Source: an uncultured Phocaeicola sp.
GTDB taxonomy: Bacteria > Bacteroidota > Bacteroidia > Bacteroidales > Bacteroidaceae
DNA: 64,000 nt
NCBI GenBank assembly: GCA_944320815.1
Contig: CALUIZ010000007.1
Location: 47,394-111,393 of the forward strand
Direction of reading: 5' to 3'
Under the pieces are notes generated by a model, which worked only from the letters and a program-made list of their open reading frames with translations, did not search any database and was not told where the DNA came from. Position 1 is the first letter of the stretch; the number at the start of each line of letters is the position of its first letter. The position numbers and the translations under genes were made by a program. Shown piece after piece: positions 8,274-15,740 of this stretch.

Positions 8274-8930
8274 ATGGCAAAGGAACTGAAAATCGCGCCC
8301 TCCCTGCTTTCCGCTAATTTTGCGAATCTGGGTGGAGATGTGGAAAAAATCAATCATAGTGAAGCCGACTGGCTTCATCTGGATGTGATGGACGGGGTGT
8401 TCGTCCCGAATATTTCGTTTGGTTTTCCTGTCTTGAAGGCTGTGGCACAGATGAGTGAGAAACCTCTGGATGTGCATCTTATGATTGTAGAGCCGCAGAA
8501 GTTCATTCCTCAAATTAAAGAGCTGGGAACGATGATGATGAATGTGCATTACGAAGCGTGTCCACATCTGCATCGGGTGGTTCAGCAGATAAAAGAAGCC
8601 GGGATGAAGGCGGGGGTTACATTGAACCCGGCCACTCCGGTAGCGATGCTTTCCGACATAATAGAAGACTTGGATATGGTGCTGTTGATGAGCGTGAATC
8701 CGGGATTCGGAGGGCAGAAATTCATTCCTCATACGTTGCGGAAGATTCAAGAACTGCGCGAGTTGATAGAGCGAAGCGGATCGCATGCGCTGGTTGAGAT
8801 TGACGGAGGGGTGAATCTGCAGACTGCACCTCTGTTGGCTGAGGCCGGAGTGGACGTATTGGTCGCAGGAAGTGCGGTCTTCAAGGCACCGGACATGATT
8901 GAAATCATTCATCAGTTGAAAAACGTATAG
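8274..8930 (+). CDS. rpe: ribulose-phosphate 3-epimerase
   Basis: The 218-residue TIM-barrel enzyme interconverts ribulose-5-phosphate and xylulose-5-phosphate in the pentose phosphate pathway. Family signatures are IAPSLLSANFANL at the N-terminus, HLDVMDGVFVPNISFG (metal-binding His and Asp), VHLMI, MSVNPGFGGQKF and the phosphate-binding EIDGGVN and VAGSAVF segments. I chose the ATG at 8274 because the promoter lies immediately upstream and the family begins near KIAPSLLSA. Only seven bases separate its stop from the ComEC-like gene, so the two are probably one transcript. Confidence 0.96.
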   Translation: MAKELKIAPSLLSANFANLGGDVEKINHSEADWLHLDVMDGVFVPNISFGFPVLKAVAQMSEKPLDVHLMIVEPQKFIPQIKELGTMMMNVHYEACPHLHRVVQQIKEAGMKAGVTLNPATPVAMLSDIIEDLDMVLLMSVNPGFGGQKFIPHTLRKIQELRELIERSGSHALVEIDGGVNLQTAPLLAEAGVDVLVAGSAVFKAPDMIEIIHQLKNV

Positions 8931-8937
8931 AGATTTT

Positions 8938-10929
8938 GTGAAAATACATTCTTCTTTGTTAACCTATCCTGTTTTCCGGCTGACTGTATTTCTGGCAGCC
9001 GGAATTTTTTTATCCGACAGATTGTTGTCCGGATTGATTTCTTGGGAATGCCTGTTTCTGGGTTTCCTCATCTTTTCTGTGTTGTCAGGTTGTTTTTTCC
9101 GCAGTTCTTTGTTCCGGTTTCGCCATCTTTTCGGTTGTATGGTAAGTGTAGCTTTTTTCTTTCTGGGAGGTGCTTTGTCTTTGTATGAACGGGAACAGGT
9201 GGAGTTTGAGTGGAATCCGCGTGCACAGGTATATTGGGGAATGGTGGAAGATATTCCCCGGCAGAGAGGGAAGACTGTGCAGGCGAAAGTCAGCGTGTCC
9301 TATATGCGGGAGATTTCAGATTCCTTGTCGGGGAGTGAAATACGGAAAGAGTGGGTGGGGCGTTCTGTTTTGTTGTCGTGGATTCCAGATTCGCTTTCCG
9401 GAGGCATTCAGTGCGGTGACAGTGTTTGTTTCTATGCCAAACTTTCCCGCCCTGCTTCGACGAAAGAAATAACGGGATTTGATTATGGCAATTATCTGAT
9501 GCGCCAGGGCATCAGCGGAACGGGAATCGCTTTTTCCGGCAACTGGATGTGCGTGAAAAAGAATGAGCTTTCTTTCCGGCAATATGCTCTGACAATCCAG
9601 CAACGGATTGTGCGTCTTTACCATGAATGGGGACTGGACGGGGATGTGCTGGCGGTTGTTTCAGCCCTGACTGTCGGTGACAGAAGTGATTTGACACCGG
9701 AGCTGGAAGCGGTTTATAGTGCTACGGGGGCAAGCCATGTACTTTCTCTTTCGGGACTTCATATCGGAATATTGGCTGGCATCCTGTTTCTTGTATTTCG
9801 TCCGTTGCGTGGTTTGAGATATGGGTCACTCTTTTCGACTTTCTTGATTGTCGGTTTTCTTTGGGTGTTTGCTTTCATATCGGGGATGAGCTCACCTGTC
9901 ATACGTTCGGTTGTGATGTTTTCTTTGTACATGATATCCGCTCTTGTTTCGAGAGACCGTTTCTCGGGTGTCTATTCCGTCACTCTGACCGCTTTTATGA
10001 TGTTGCTATACAATCCTTTTTATCTTTTTGACATCAGCTTCCAGCTTTCATTTGTGGCGGTATATTCCATCTTGCTGTTCTATCCATTGTTCAGCAGACT
10101 GTGGGTTGCTCCCAACCGTTTCTGCAGATATGTATGGAATACGCTGGCCCTTTCCATGGCCGCGCAGTTAGGGACATTTCCGCTTGTACTGTTATATTTT
10201 GGGGCTTTCCCTACTTATTTTCTGTTGGCCAATCTGATTGTTGCGCCGTTGTCGGCTTGTATACTTGGTGGAGCTATGTCCGCTTTGGCTTTATTCAGTG
10301 TGCCTGTATTGGGCGATTGTGCGGTATGGTTTCTGCGGTTTTCCACAAATCTGCTGAATGACTCCATGCGTATGGTGCAGCAACTTTACGGTTCACAACT
10401 GACCTCGCTGTATCTTTCGGAAGTCCGGTTGGTCATCTTGTTTCTTCTGCTGGGGCTTGTCTATGGGGCATGGGCTGGAAGCGGCTTGAAGTACGCCCGT
10501 ACACCTATACGCATTCTTGCGGTGTCGGTCGTGTTTCTTGCTGTCTGCTGGTATGAACGGGCAAAGCCTTCCCCGTGTCATCTCTGCTTCTTCAGGTCGG
10601 AGGTTTATGCGCGTCAGGGAAGGACTTTGTCTTTGTTATGTTCCTCCGACGGGCTGTTCCGGATAGATTCATTGAAAGTGGGGGTCATGAAGTCCGGCCG
10701 ATGGCGGGACAAGATGTCCGAAACTCGTCTTCCGCTTGATTTTGTATATATCTGTCGTGGCTTTAAAGGCAATCTGGCGGCATTGAACCGTTTGTTTGTC
10801 ATCCGGGAAGTTGTTCTCGACAGTTCTTTGAGCGATAACTACAGAGAGTCGTTGATTCGTGAATGCCGATTGCTTAAAATATCTTATACCGATTTGTCTG
10901 TCAGTGGTTCTTGTTTGATTCTTCTGTAG
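8938..10929 (+). CDS. ComEC/Rec2-family membrane channel protein
   Basis: The 663-residue polytopic protein has an N-terminal soluble/OB-like part (DUF4131 type, about 20-190), then the Competence domain with about eight helices (about 225-500) containing SALTVGDRSDLTPELEAVYSATGASHVLSLSGLHIGI, the best-known ComEC signature. Such proteins pass single-stranded DNA across the inner membrane during transformation. The C-terminal metallo-beta-lactamase-like domain of longer ComEC proteins is absent or degenerate: no HxHxDH motif appears. The start is the GTG at 8938, the only plausible codon before the first hydrophobic segment; no Shine-Dalgarno site is visible. It follows rpe directly. Confidence 0.85.
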   Translation: MKIHSSLLTYPVFRLTVFLAAGIFLSDRLLSGLISWECLFLGFLIFSVLSGCFFRSSLFRFRHLFGCMVSVAFFFLGGALSLYEREQVEFEWNPRAQVYWGMVEDIPRQRGKTVQAKVSVSYMREISDSLSGSEIRKEWVGRSVLLSWIPDSLSGGIQCGDSVCFYAKLSRPASTKEITGFDYGNYLMRQGISGTGIAFSGNWMCVKKNELSFRQYALTIQQRIVRLYHEWGLDGDVLAVVSALTVGDRSDLTPELEAVYSATGASHVLSLSGLHIGILAGILFLVFRPLRGLRYGSLFSTFLIVGFLWVFAFISGMSSPVIRSVVMFSLYMISALVSRDRFSGVYSVTLTAFMMLLYNPFYLFDISFQLSFVAVYSILLFYPLFSRLWVAPNRFCRYVWNTLALSMAAQLGTFPLVLLYFGAFPTYFLLANLIVAPLSACILGGAMSALALFSVPVLGDCAVWFLRFSTNLLNDSMRMVQQLYGSQLTSLYLSEVRLVILFLLLGLVYGAWAGSGLKYARTPIRILAVSVVFLAVCWYERAKPSPCHLCFFRSEVYARQGRTLSLLCSSDGLFRIDSLKVGVMKSGRWRDKMSETRLPLDFVYICRGFKGNLAALNRLFVIREVVLDSSLSDNYRESLIRECRLLKISYTDLSVSGSCLILL

Positions 10930-10947
10930 TTTCTGAAAATTAATTCG

Positions 10948-10955
10948 TACTTTTG
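10948..10955 (+). promoter_or_regulatory. Promoter -7 element upstream of the DHH phosphoesterase gene
   Basis: TACTTTTG matches TAnnTTTG exactly; the -33 region is only a weak TCTG near 10923-10926. Start of transcription would be near 10962. Confidence 0.45.
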
Positions 10956-10970
10956 CCCACTCAAACAGTA

Positions 10971-12026
10971 ATGGACTTTAAAAATAGTATGTTATCTAAA
11001 GTAATACTTCAGGCCAATATTGACAAAGTGGAGACTTACTTTGAAAAGGCCGAAAAAGTTGTTGTCGTGACCCATATATCTCCCGACGGTGATGCGTTGG
11101 GGTCTTCGCTGGGGCTTTGCCATTTCTTGACTTCACAGGGAAAGACTGTCAATGTGATTGTCCCGAACGCGTTTCCTGATTTTCTTCGTTGGATGCCGGG
11201 TGCGAAAGATATTGTGCGTTATGACAAATATCCGGAATTTGCTGACAAGCTGATAAGTGAGGCTGATGTGCTCTGCTGTCTGGATTTCAATGCGTTGTCG
11301 CGCATCGGCGATATGGGAAAGGCAGTGAAGGATGCGCCGGGACGGAAAGTGATGGTAGACCATCATCTTGATCCTGAACCTTTTTGCCGGGTAACCATAT
11401 CCCATCCGGAAATATCCTCCACTTCGGAACTTGTGTTCCGTCTGATTTGTCAGATGGGCTGTTTTGATGACATCTCGTTTGAGGGGGCGGAATGCATCTA
11501 TACGGGCATGATGACCGATACGGGAGGGTTTACCTACAATTCAAACAGCCGGGATATTTATTTCATTATCAGTGAACTGTTGTCGAAAGGCATTGACAAG
11601 GACGAGATTTACCGGAAGGTGTTCAACACTTATTCCGAAGGCCGTCTCCGTCTGATGGGTTATGTACTTTATGAAAAGATGCAGGTGTATCCGCAGTTCC
11701 GTTCCGCGCTTGTCTGGCTGACCAGAGAAGAGCAGGGAAAGTTCCAGTATGTGAAAGGTGATACGGAAGGTTTCGTCAACATCCCGCTTCAGATCAAAGG
11801 CATCTGTTTCTCGGTGTTCTTGCGTGAAGATACGGAAAAGAATATGATTAAAGTTTCTCTCCGTTCGGTGGGCAGCTTCCCGTGCAACAAGGTGGCGGCA
11901 GAGTTCTTCAACGGCGGCGGACATCTGAATGCTTCCGGAGGTGAGTTTTATGGTTCAATGGATGAAGCCGTCGAACTTTTCAAACGGGCTTTGGTGAAGT
12001 ATGAAGGACTTCTTCTGAAAGATTGA
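10971..12026 (+). CDS. nrnA: DHH/DHHA1 phosphoesterase, NrnA-type oligoribonuclease / pAp phosphatase
   Basis: The product is about 351 residues. DHH-family motifs are visible in order: THISPDGDALGSS (metal-binding DxD), CCLDFNALSRIG, the name-giving VDHHLDP, and GMMTDTGGF. The C-terminal DHHA1 domain ends in the GGGHLNASGGEF substrate loop. NrnA enzymes degrade di- to pentaribonucleotides and remove the 3' phosphate from pAp in the cytoplasm. Two ATG codons are possible: 10971 and 10989 (MLSKVIL). With the -7 element at 10948-10955 the leader would be about 9 or 27 bases, which slightly favours 10989; I report the longer form. The TTG at 10953 falls inside the promoter and is rejected. Confidence 0.88.
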   Translation: MDFKNSMLSKVILQANIDKVETYFEKAEKVVVVTHISPDGDALGSSLGLCHFLTSQGKTVNVIVPNAFPDFLRWMPGAKDIVRYDKYPEFADKLISEADVLCCLDFNALSRIGDMGKAVKDAPGRKVMVDHHLDPEPFCRVTISHPEISSTSELVFRLICQMGCFDDISFEGAECIYTGMMTDTGGFTYNSNSRDIYFIISELLSKGIDKDEIYRKVFNTYSEGRLRLMGYVLYEKMQVYPQFRSALVWLTREEQGKFQYVKGDTEGFVNIPLQIKGICFSVFLREDTEKNMIKVSLRSVGSFPCNKVAAEFFNGGGHLNASGGEFYGSMDEAVELFKRALVKYEGLLLKD

Positions 12027-12040
12027 TGCTTTATTTTTAT

Positions 12041-12070
12041 TATTGGACAATATTAGACATAATTGGACAA
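12041..12070 (+). repeat. Three 10-base tandem repeats upstream of the DUF4827 gene
   Basis: The units are TATTGGACAA, TATTAGACAT and AATTGGACAA, head to tail with no spacer. The 10-base period puts each copy on the same face of the DNA. They end 31 bases before the -7 element at 12101, where an activator site would be expected. Confidence 0.6.
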
Positions 12071-12100
12071 AATAAGAGGATGTTTGTAGTGGGATTTCCT

Positions 12101-12108
12101 TATATTTG
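12101..12108 (+). promoter_or_regulatory. Promoter -7 element of the DUF4827 gene
   Basis: TATATTTG is an exact TAnnTTTG match, 22 bases before the ATG at 12130. No TTTG lies at normal -33 spacing; the nearest (12083-12086) is too close. That fits activator-dependent expression, but does not prove it. Confidence 0.45.
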
Positions 12109-12129
12109 TCCACAGAAAAAGGGTTAGAA

Positions 12130-12795
12130 ATGAAAAAGATTTATTATTTATTGATTATAGTGGGTACGTTGGCATTTGGACTTCAGAGTTGTGATGATGG
12201 AAAGACTTATGCGGAGATGAAGGAGGACGAGGCGGATGCCATCAACAGTTATATAAACCAGAATGACATCAAGGTAATCAGTGAAGCCGAGTTTGCAGCC
12301 CAGGATTCGATGAACTTGGCGGAGAACGAGTATGTGCTCCTTGAAGAGAGCGGTGTATATATGCACGTGTCCTGCCGGGGCAAGGGCAAGGAGGTGCTGC
12401 AGGACGGGACATATGACATAACGGCCCGTTTTGTGGAAATCGCTCTTCAGACGCGCAGCGACATGTTCAATGCCGGCGACACGATTCTGGCGAACATGCA
12501 TGTGCTTAATCCTGATTATCTGATTGAGGGGGAAGAGTTCAAGCTGACCATCAGCGGAAGTTCTTATTCCGCTTCGTTCACGAGAAACGATTCGTATAGT
12601 ATGTACGGACGCTACAGTACCAGTGCCGTTCCGTCAGGCTGGCTTATACCTCTGCGTTATCTCAAACCTTCCCGTACGACAAAAGCCGATGAACTGGCCC
12701 GCGTGAAAATCATTGTTCCTCATAGCGAAGGTACATCGCTCGCACAGCAGTATGTGTATCCTTGTCTTTATGAGATAACCTATAACCCGTATTGA
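12130..12795 (+). CDS. DUF4827-family lipoprotein
   Basis: The product is 221 residues, with a signal peptide and lipobox ending in FGLQSC (Cys21), so it is probably lipid-anchored. The mature protein has the pattern of Bacteroidales DUF4827 proteins: an acidic helical start (KTYAEMKEDEADAINSYI), the phrase about NDIKVISEAEF, and a C-terminal beta region with VPSGWLIPLRYLK and a terminal YPCLYEITY. This layout resembles FKBP-like folds without evident isomerase residues; function is unknown. I chose the ATG at 12130 because it starts a normal signal peptide and the -7 element lies just upstream. It sits between nrnA and glmM. Confidence 0.75.
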   Translation: MKKIYYLLIIVGTLAFGLQSCDDGKTYAEMKEDEADAINSYINQNDIKVISEAEFAAQDSMNLAENEYVLLEESGVYMHVSCRGKGKEVLQDGTYDITARFVEIALQTRSDMFNAGDTILANMHVLNPDYLIEGEEFKLTISGSSYSASFTRNDSYSMYGRYSTSAVPSGWLIPLRYLKPSRTTKADELARVKIIVPHSEGTSLAQQYVYPCLYEITYNPY

Positions 12796-12835
12796 TGAAT
12801 TCATTAACCAATATAGTTTTTAAATCTTTTAGTTT

Positions 12836-14224
12836 ATGACACTGATTAAATCTATTTCCGGTATTCGCGGCACAATCGGAGGCCATGCCGGCGAAGGGCT
12901 GAATCCCTTGGACATTGTGAAATTCACTTCTGCATATGCTACCCTGATCCGCAGAACTACAACCAAGACAAGCAATAAGATCGTGGTAGGGCGTGACGCT
13001 CGTATTTCTGGTGAAATGGTGAAGAATGTGGTTTGCGGTACGTTGATGGGAATGGGATTTGATGTGCTGAATATCGGACTGGCTTCTACACCGACTACAG
13101 AGCTTGCCGTAACCATGTCGGGGGCATGCGGAGGAATCATCCTGACAGCCAGCCATAACCCGAAGCAGTGGAATGCCCTGAAGCTGCTGAACGAACACGG
13201 GGAGTTCCTGAATGCCGCTGAAGGCAACGAAGTGCTCCGTATTGCCGCTGCAGAGGAATTTGAGTTTGCCGACATCGACCATATCGGGAAATATATGGAA
13301 GACAATACATATAACCAGAAGCACATTGACAGCGTGCTGGCTTTGAAACTGGTTGACGTTGAGGCTATCCGTAATGCGCATTTCCATGTAGCAATCGATT
13401 GCGTGAACTCTGTAGGCGGCATTATTTTGCCGGAACTTCTGGAACGTCTGGGCGTGGAGCATGTAGAGAAGCTTTATTGCGAGCCGACGGGTGACTTCCA
13501 GCATAATCCGGAACCGCTTGAGAAGAATCTGGGCGACATCATGGGACTGATGAAGCAGGGCAAGAATGATGTGGCATTTGTGGTAGACCCGGATGTGGAC
13601 CGTCTGGCCATCATCTGTGAGAATGGGGTGATGTATGGTGAGGAATATACGCTGGTGACCGTAGCTGATTATGTGCTGAAGCATACTCCGGGAAACACTT
13701 GTTCCAACTTGAGCTCTACCCGTGCGTTGCGTGATGTGACCCGCAAATATGGAATGCAGTACAATGCTTCAGCGGTGGGTGAAGTGAATGTGGTGACCAA
13801 AATGAAGGATACTCATGCGGTAATCGGCGGTGAAGGCAACGGTGGAGTCATTTATCCGGAATCTCATTACGGACGTGACGCACTGGTGGGCATTGCGCTG
13901 TTCCTGAGCCATCTGGCACATGAAGGAAAGAAGGTGAGCGAGCTGCGTGCCACTTATCCGAATTATTTCATTGCCAAGAACCGTATTGACCTGACTCCGG
14001 AAACGGATGTGGACGCAATCCTTGCCAAGGTGAAGGAAATGTACAAGAACGAAGAAATCAATGACATTGACGGTGTGAAGATTGATTTCCCCGACAAGTG
14101 GGTGCATCTGCGCAAGAGCAACACTGAACCGATTATCCGTGTCTATTCAGAAGCTTCCACCATGGAAGAGGCTGATGAACTGGGCAAACAGATAATGGAC
14201 ATCGTATATAGCCTGGCTAAATAA
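12836..14224 (+). CDS. glmM: phosphoglucosamine mutase
   Basis: The 462-residue cytoplasmic enzyme converts glucosamine-6-phosphate to glucosamine-1-phosphate on the way to UDP-GlcNAc for peptidoglycan and lipopolysaccharide. Domain order is that of alpha-D-phosphohexomutases: SGIRGTIGG at the start, the phosphoserine loop TASHNPKQWN (Ser106), the magnesium site DPDVDR, the sugar-binding GGEGNGG loop, and the C-terminal phosphate site RKSNTEPIIRVYSEA. SGIRG rather than FGTDGIRG and TASHNPKQWNALK are typical of the Bacteroidetes GlmM/ManB-like branch, so phosphomannomutase activity is the main alternative. The glmS gene for the preceding step is at 44852. Confidence 0.88.
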   Translation: MTLIKSISGIRGTIGGHAGEGLNPLDIVKFTSAYATLIRRTTTKTSNKIVVGRDARISGEMVKNVVCGTLMGMGFDVLNIGLASTPTTELAVTMSGACGGIILTASHNPKQWNALKLLNEHGEFLNAAEGNEVLRIAAAEEFEFADIDHIGKYMEDNTYNQKHIDSVLALKLVDVEAIRNAHFHVAIDCVNSVGGIILPELLERLGVEHVEKLYCEPTGDFQHNPEPLEKNLGDIMGLMKQGKNDVAFVVDPDVDRLAIICENGVMYGEEYTLVTVADYVLKHTPGNTCSNLSSTRALRDVTRKYGMQYNASAVGEVNVVTKMKDTHAVIGGEGNGGVIYPESHYGRDALVGIALFLSHLAHEGKKVSELRATYPNYFIAKNRIDLTPETDVDAILAKVKEMYKNEEINDIDGVKIDFPDKWVHLRKSNTEPIIRVYSEASTMEEADELGKQIMDIVYSLAK

Positions 14225-14248
14225 TAGCGGGATACGATTGTAGAGAAA

Positions 14249-14293
14249 AGCCGGATTGCGGTGCAAGCAAGTTGCCGCAGTCCGGCTCTTTTT
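14249..14293. terminator. Bidirectional terminator between glmM and hemW
   Basis: A 13-bp stem (14249-14261 with 14275-14287, one G-U pair) encloses a 13-base loop and is followed by CTTTTTAT. The two flanking genes converge on it. Confidence 0.85.
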
Positions 14294-14308
14294 ATGTCCG
14301 AAGGTTTG

Positions 14309-15436
14309 TCATACCCACATCAGGTCGCTCATGATGCCGTCGGAGATGAAGATTCCTTTTTCCGTGAGTTTCAATGTTCCATGGCAGGTTTCCAGCGTAC
14401 CTTGTGCAAGATGGGGGCGGGCCATCTTCAGGCAATATCTGTAGAGCTTTTCTCCGAAATCCGTCTTCAGTCTTTCCAGAGACATGCCCCAGCAGGTGCG
14501 GACAGAGGTGAGCACAAAATCATTGTAGCGGGTGTACAGGTCCAGCTCTTCTTTCTCGGAGATTTCCGTTCCGCATTCGATGCCATGGATATAACCTTCC
14601 AGTGAGGCGATGTTCCATTGGCGCGACTTTCCGTCGTAAGAATGGGCGGAGGGGCCACATCCCAGATATTTTTTTCCTGTCCAGTAACTTGAATTGTGTC
14701 GTGAGTGGCATCCGGGCAGGCAGAAGTTTGAGATTTCGTAATGCTCGTATCCGTTCTGTTTCAGCGTATGGATGAGGCAGGTGAACAGAGATACACTCAG
14801 GTCTTCATCCACTTCTTCCACCCGATGAGCTTCGCGGAGTTTCCATAAAGGAGTTCCCTCCTCATAAATAAGATGATAGGCAGAAATGTGTTCGGGTTTC
14901 ATTTCCACAACCTGCCGGAGGTCGGAAGCCCAAGTCTCCGCCGTTTCTCCCGGAAGTCCGTACATCAGGTCGATGCTGATGTTCCGGAAACCCGCTTCCC
15001 GGCAGTCCTCAAAAGCTTTTACGGCCTGTTCTGCCGTGTGTCTTCTGTTCAGCAGTTTCAGGGTCTCATTCTGGAATGTCTGCATTCCGATGCTGAGGCG
15101 GTTGAAAGGGAAAGACCGCAGCATATGGATATATTCGGGACGAAGGTCGTCCGGATTGGCTTCGAGTGTAATTTCCGCACCGTCCGTCACAGTGTATGTC
15201 TCGGATATGGCGGTGAAAATTTTCTCAAAGTCCTTTTGGTCCAGTTGTGAAGGTGTCCCCCCGCCCAGATAGATTGTTTCCACCGGTTCATTCCCGATGT
15301 ATGTCTTTCGCAATGTCAGTTCACGGCAGAGTGCGTCAATGTATGCTGCTTTCTTTTCACTTTGCGTGGTGGAGAAGAAGTCGCAGTAAATGCAGCGTTT
15401 CTTGCAGAAGGGGATATGGAGATAAATTCCGGCCAT
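14309..15436 (-). CDS. hemW: radical SAM protein HemW (heme chaperone)
   Basis: The 375-residue protein starts with YLHIPFCKKRCIYCDFF, placing the iron-sulfur cysteines at 11, 15 and 18 (CxxxCxxC). HemW lacks the extra cysteine that HemN, the true coproporphyrinogen dehydrogenase, has in CxxxCxxCxC, and here the residue is Asp-Phe, as in HemW. Other signatures are ETIYLGGGTPS, EANPDD, FNRLSIGMQTF and the SIDLMYGLPGET stretch, then a HemN C-terminal domain (about 270-370). It probably delivers heme to respiratory proteins rather than making it. It runs against glmM and shares its terminator. Confidence 0.88.
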   Translation of the reverse strand: MAGIYLHIPFCKKRCIYCDFFSTTQSEKKAAYIDALCRELTLRKTYIGNEPVETIYLGGGTPSQLDQKDFEKIFTAISETYTVTDGAEITLEANPDDLRPEYIHMLRSFPFNRLSIGMQTFQNETLKLLNRRHTAEQAVKAFEDCREAGFRNISIDLMYGLPGETAETWASDLRQVVEMKPEHISAYHLIYEEGTPLWKLREAHRVEEVDEDLSVSLFTCLIHTLKQNGYEHYEISNFCLPGCHSRHNSSYWTGKKYLGCGPSAHSYDGKSRQWNIASLEGYIHGIECGTEISEKEELDLYTRYNDFVLTSVRTCWGMSLERLKTDFGEKLYRYCLKMARPHLAQGTLETCHGTLKLTEKGIFISDGIMSDLMWV

Positions 15437-15740
15437 ATGCTGAGAATGTTTTTTTGACGGAGTAAAGATAAGGATTATTTTTTGCTTGTTGGCCGGTTGT
15501 CATCGGACGATTGTGCCGCCGTCATGGAATGCCCGTTTGTCTTATGGAAAATATGCCGGTGTTTTCTCTTGAATGAATCGGTATTTTTCCTGGAACAGGC
15601 CGTTTCCGTTGCACGTGACGCATGCGGAATCCGGTTGTGCAGGCATGTACCTGTTTTATTTTGTTAAATCAGAGCGGAAGCTTAAGTGTTTCTTCCTGTA
15701 AAGTTGTTTCTTTACAAAAACATAGAAAAATCAGTTTGTT
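15437..15740. other. Intergenic region between hemW and the GH92 locus
   Basis: About 300 bases with no convincing gene; a 61-codon frame at 15482-15667 has no start signal or recognisable composition. A TATCTTTA on the minus strand (15470-15463), one base off the -7 consensus, may serve hemW. Near the GH92 start there is a dyad, TGTAAAG at 15697-15703 with CTTTACA at 15710-15716, and a GCTTAAGTGTTT site (15680-15691) that recurs in related form before the fecR gene. Confidence 0.5.

Noticed and set aside
15482..15667. 61-codon frame between hemW and the first GH92
   Set aside because: Cys/Val/Phe-rich without start signals or motif; it lies in the promoter region.
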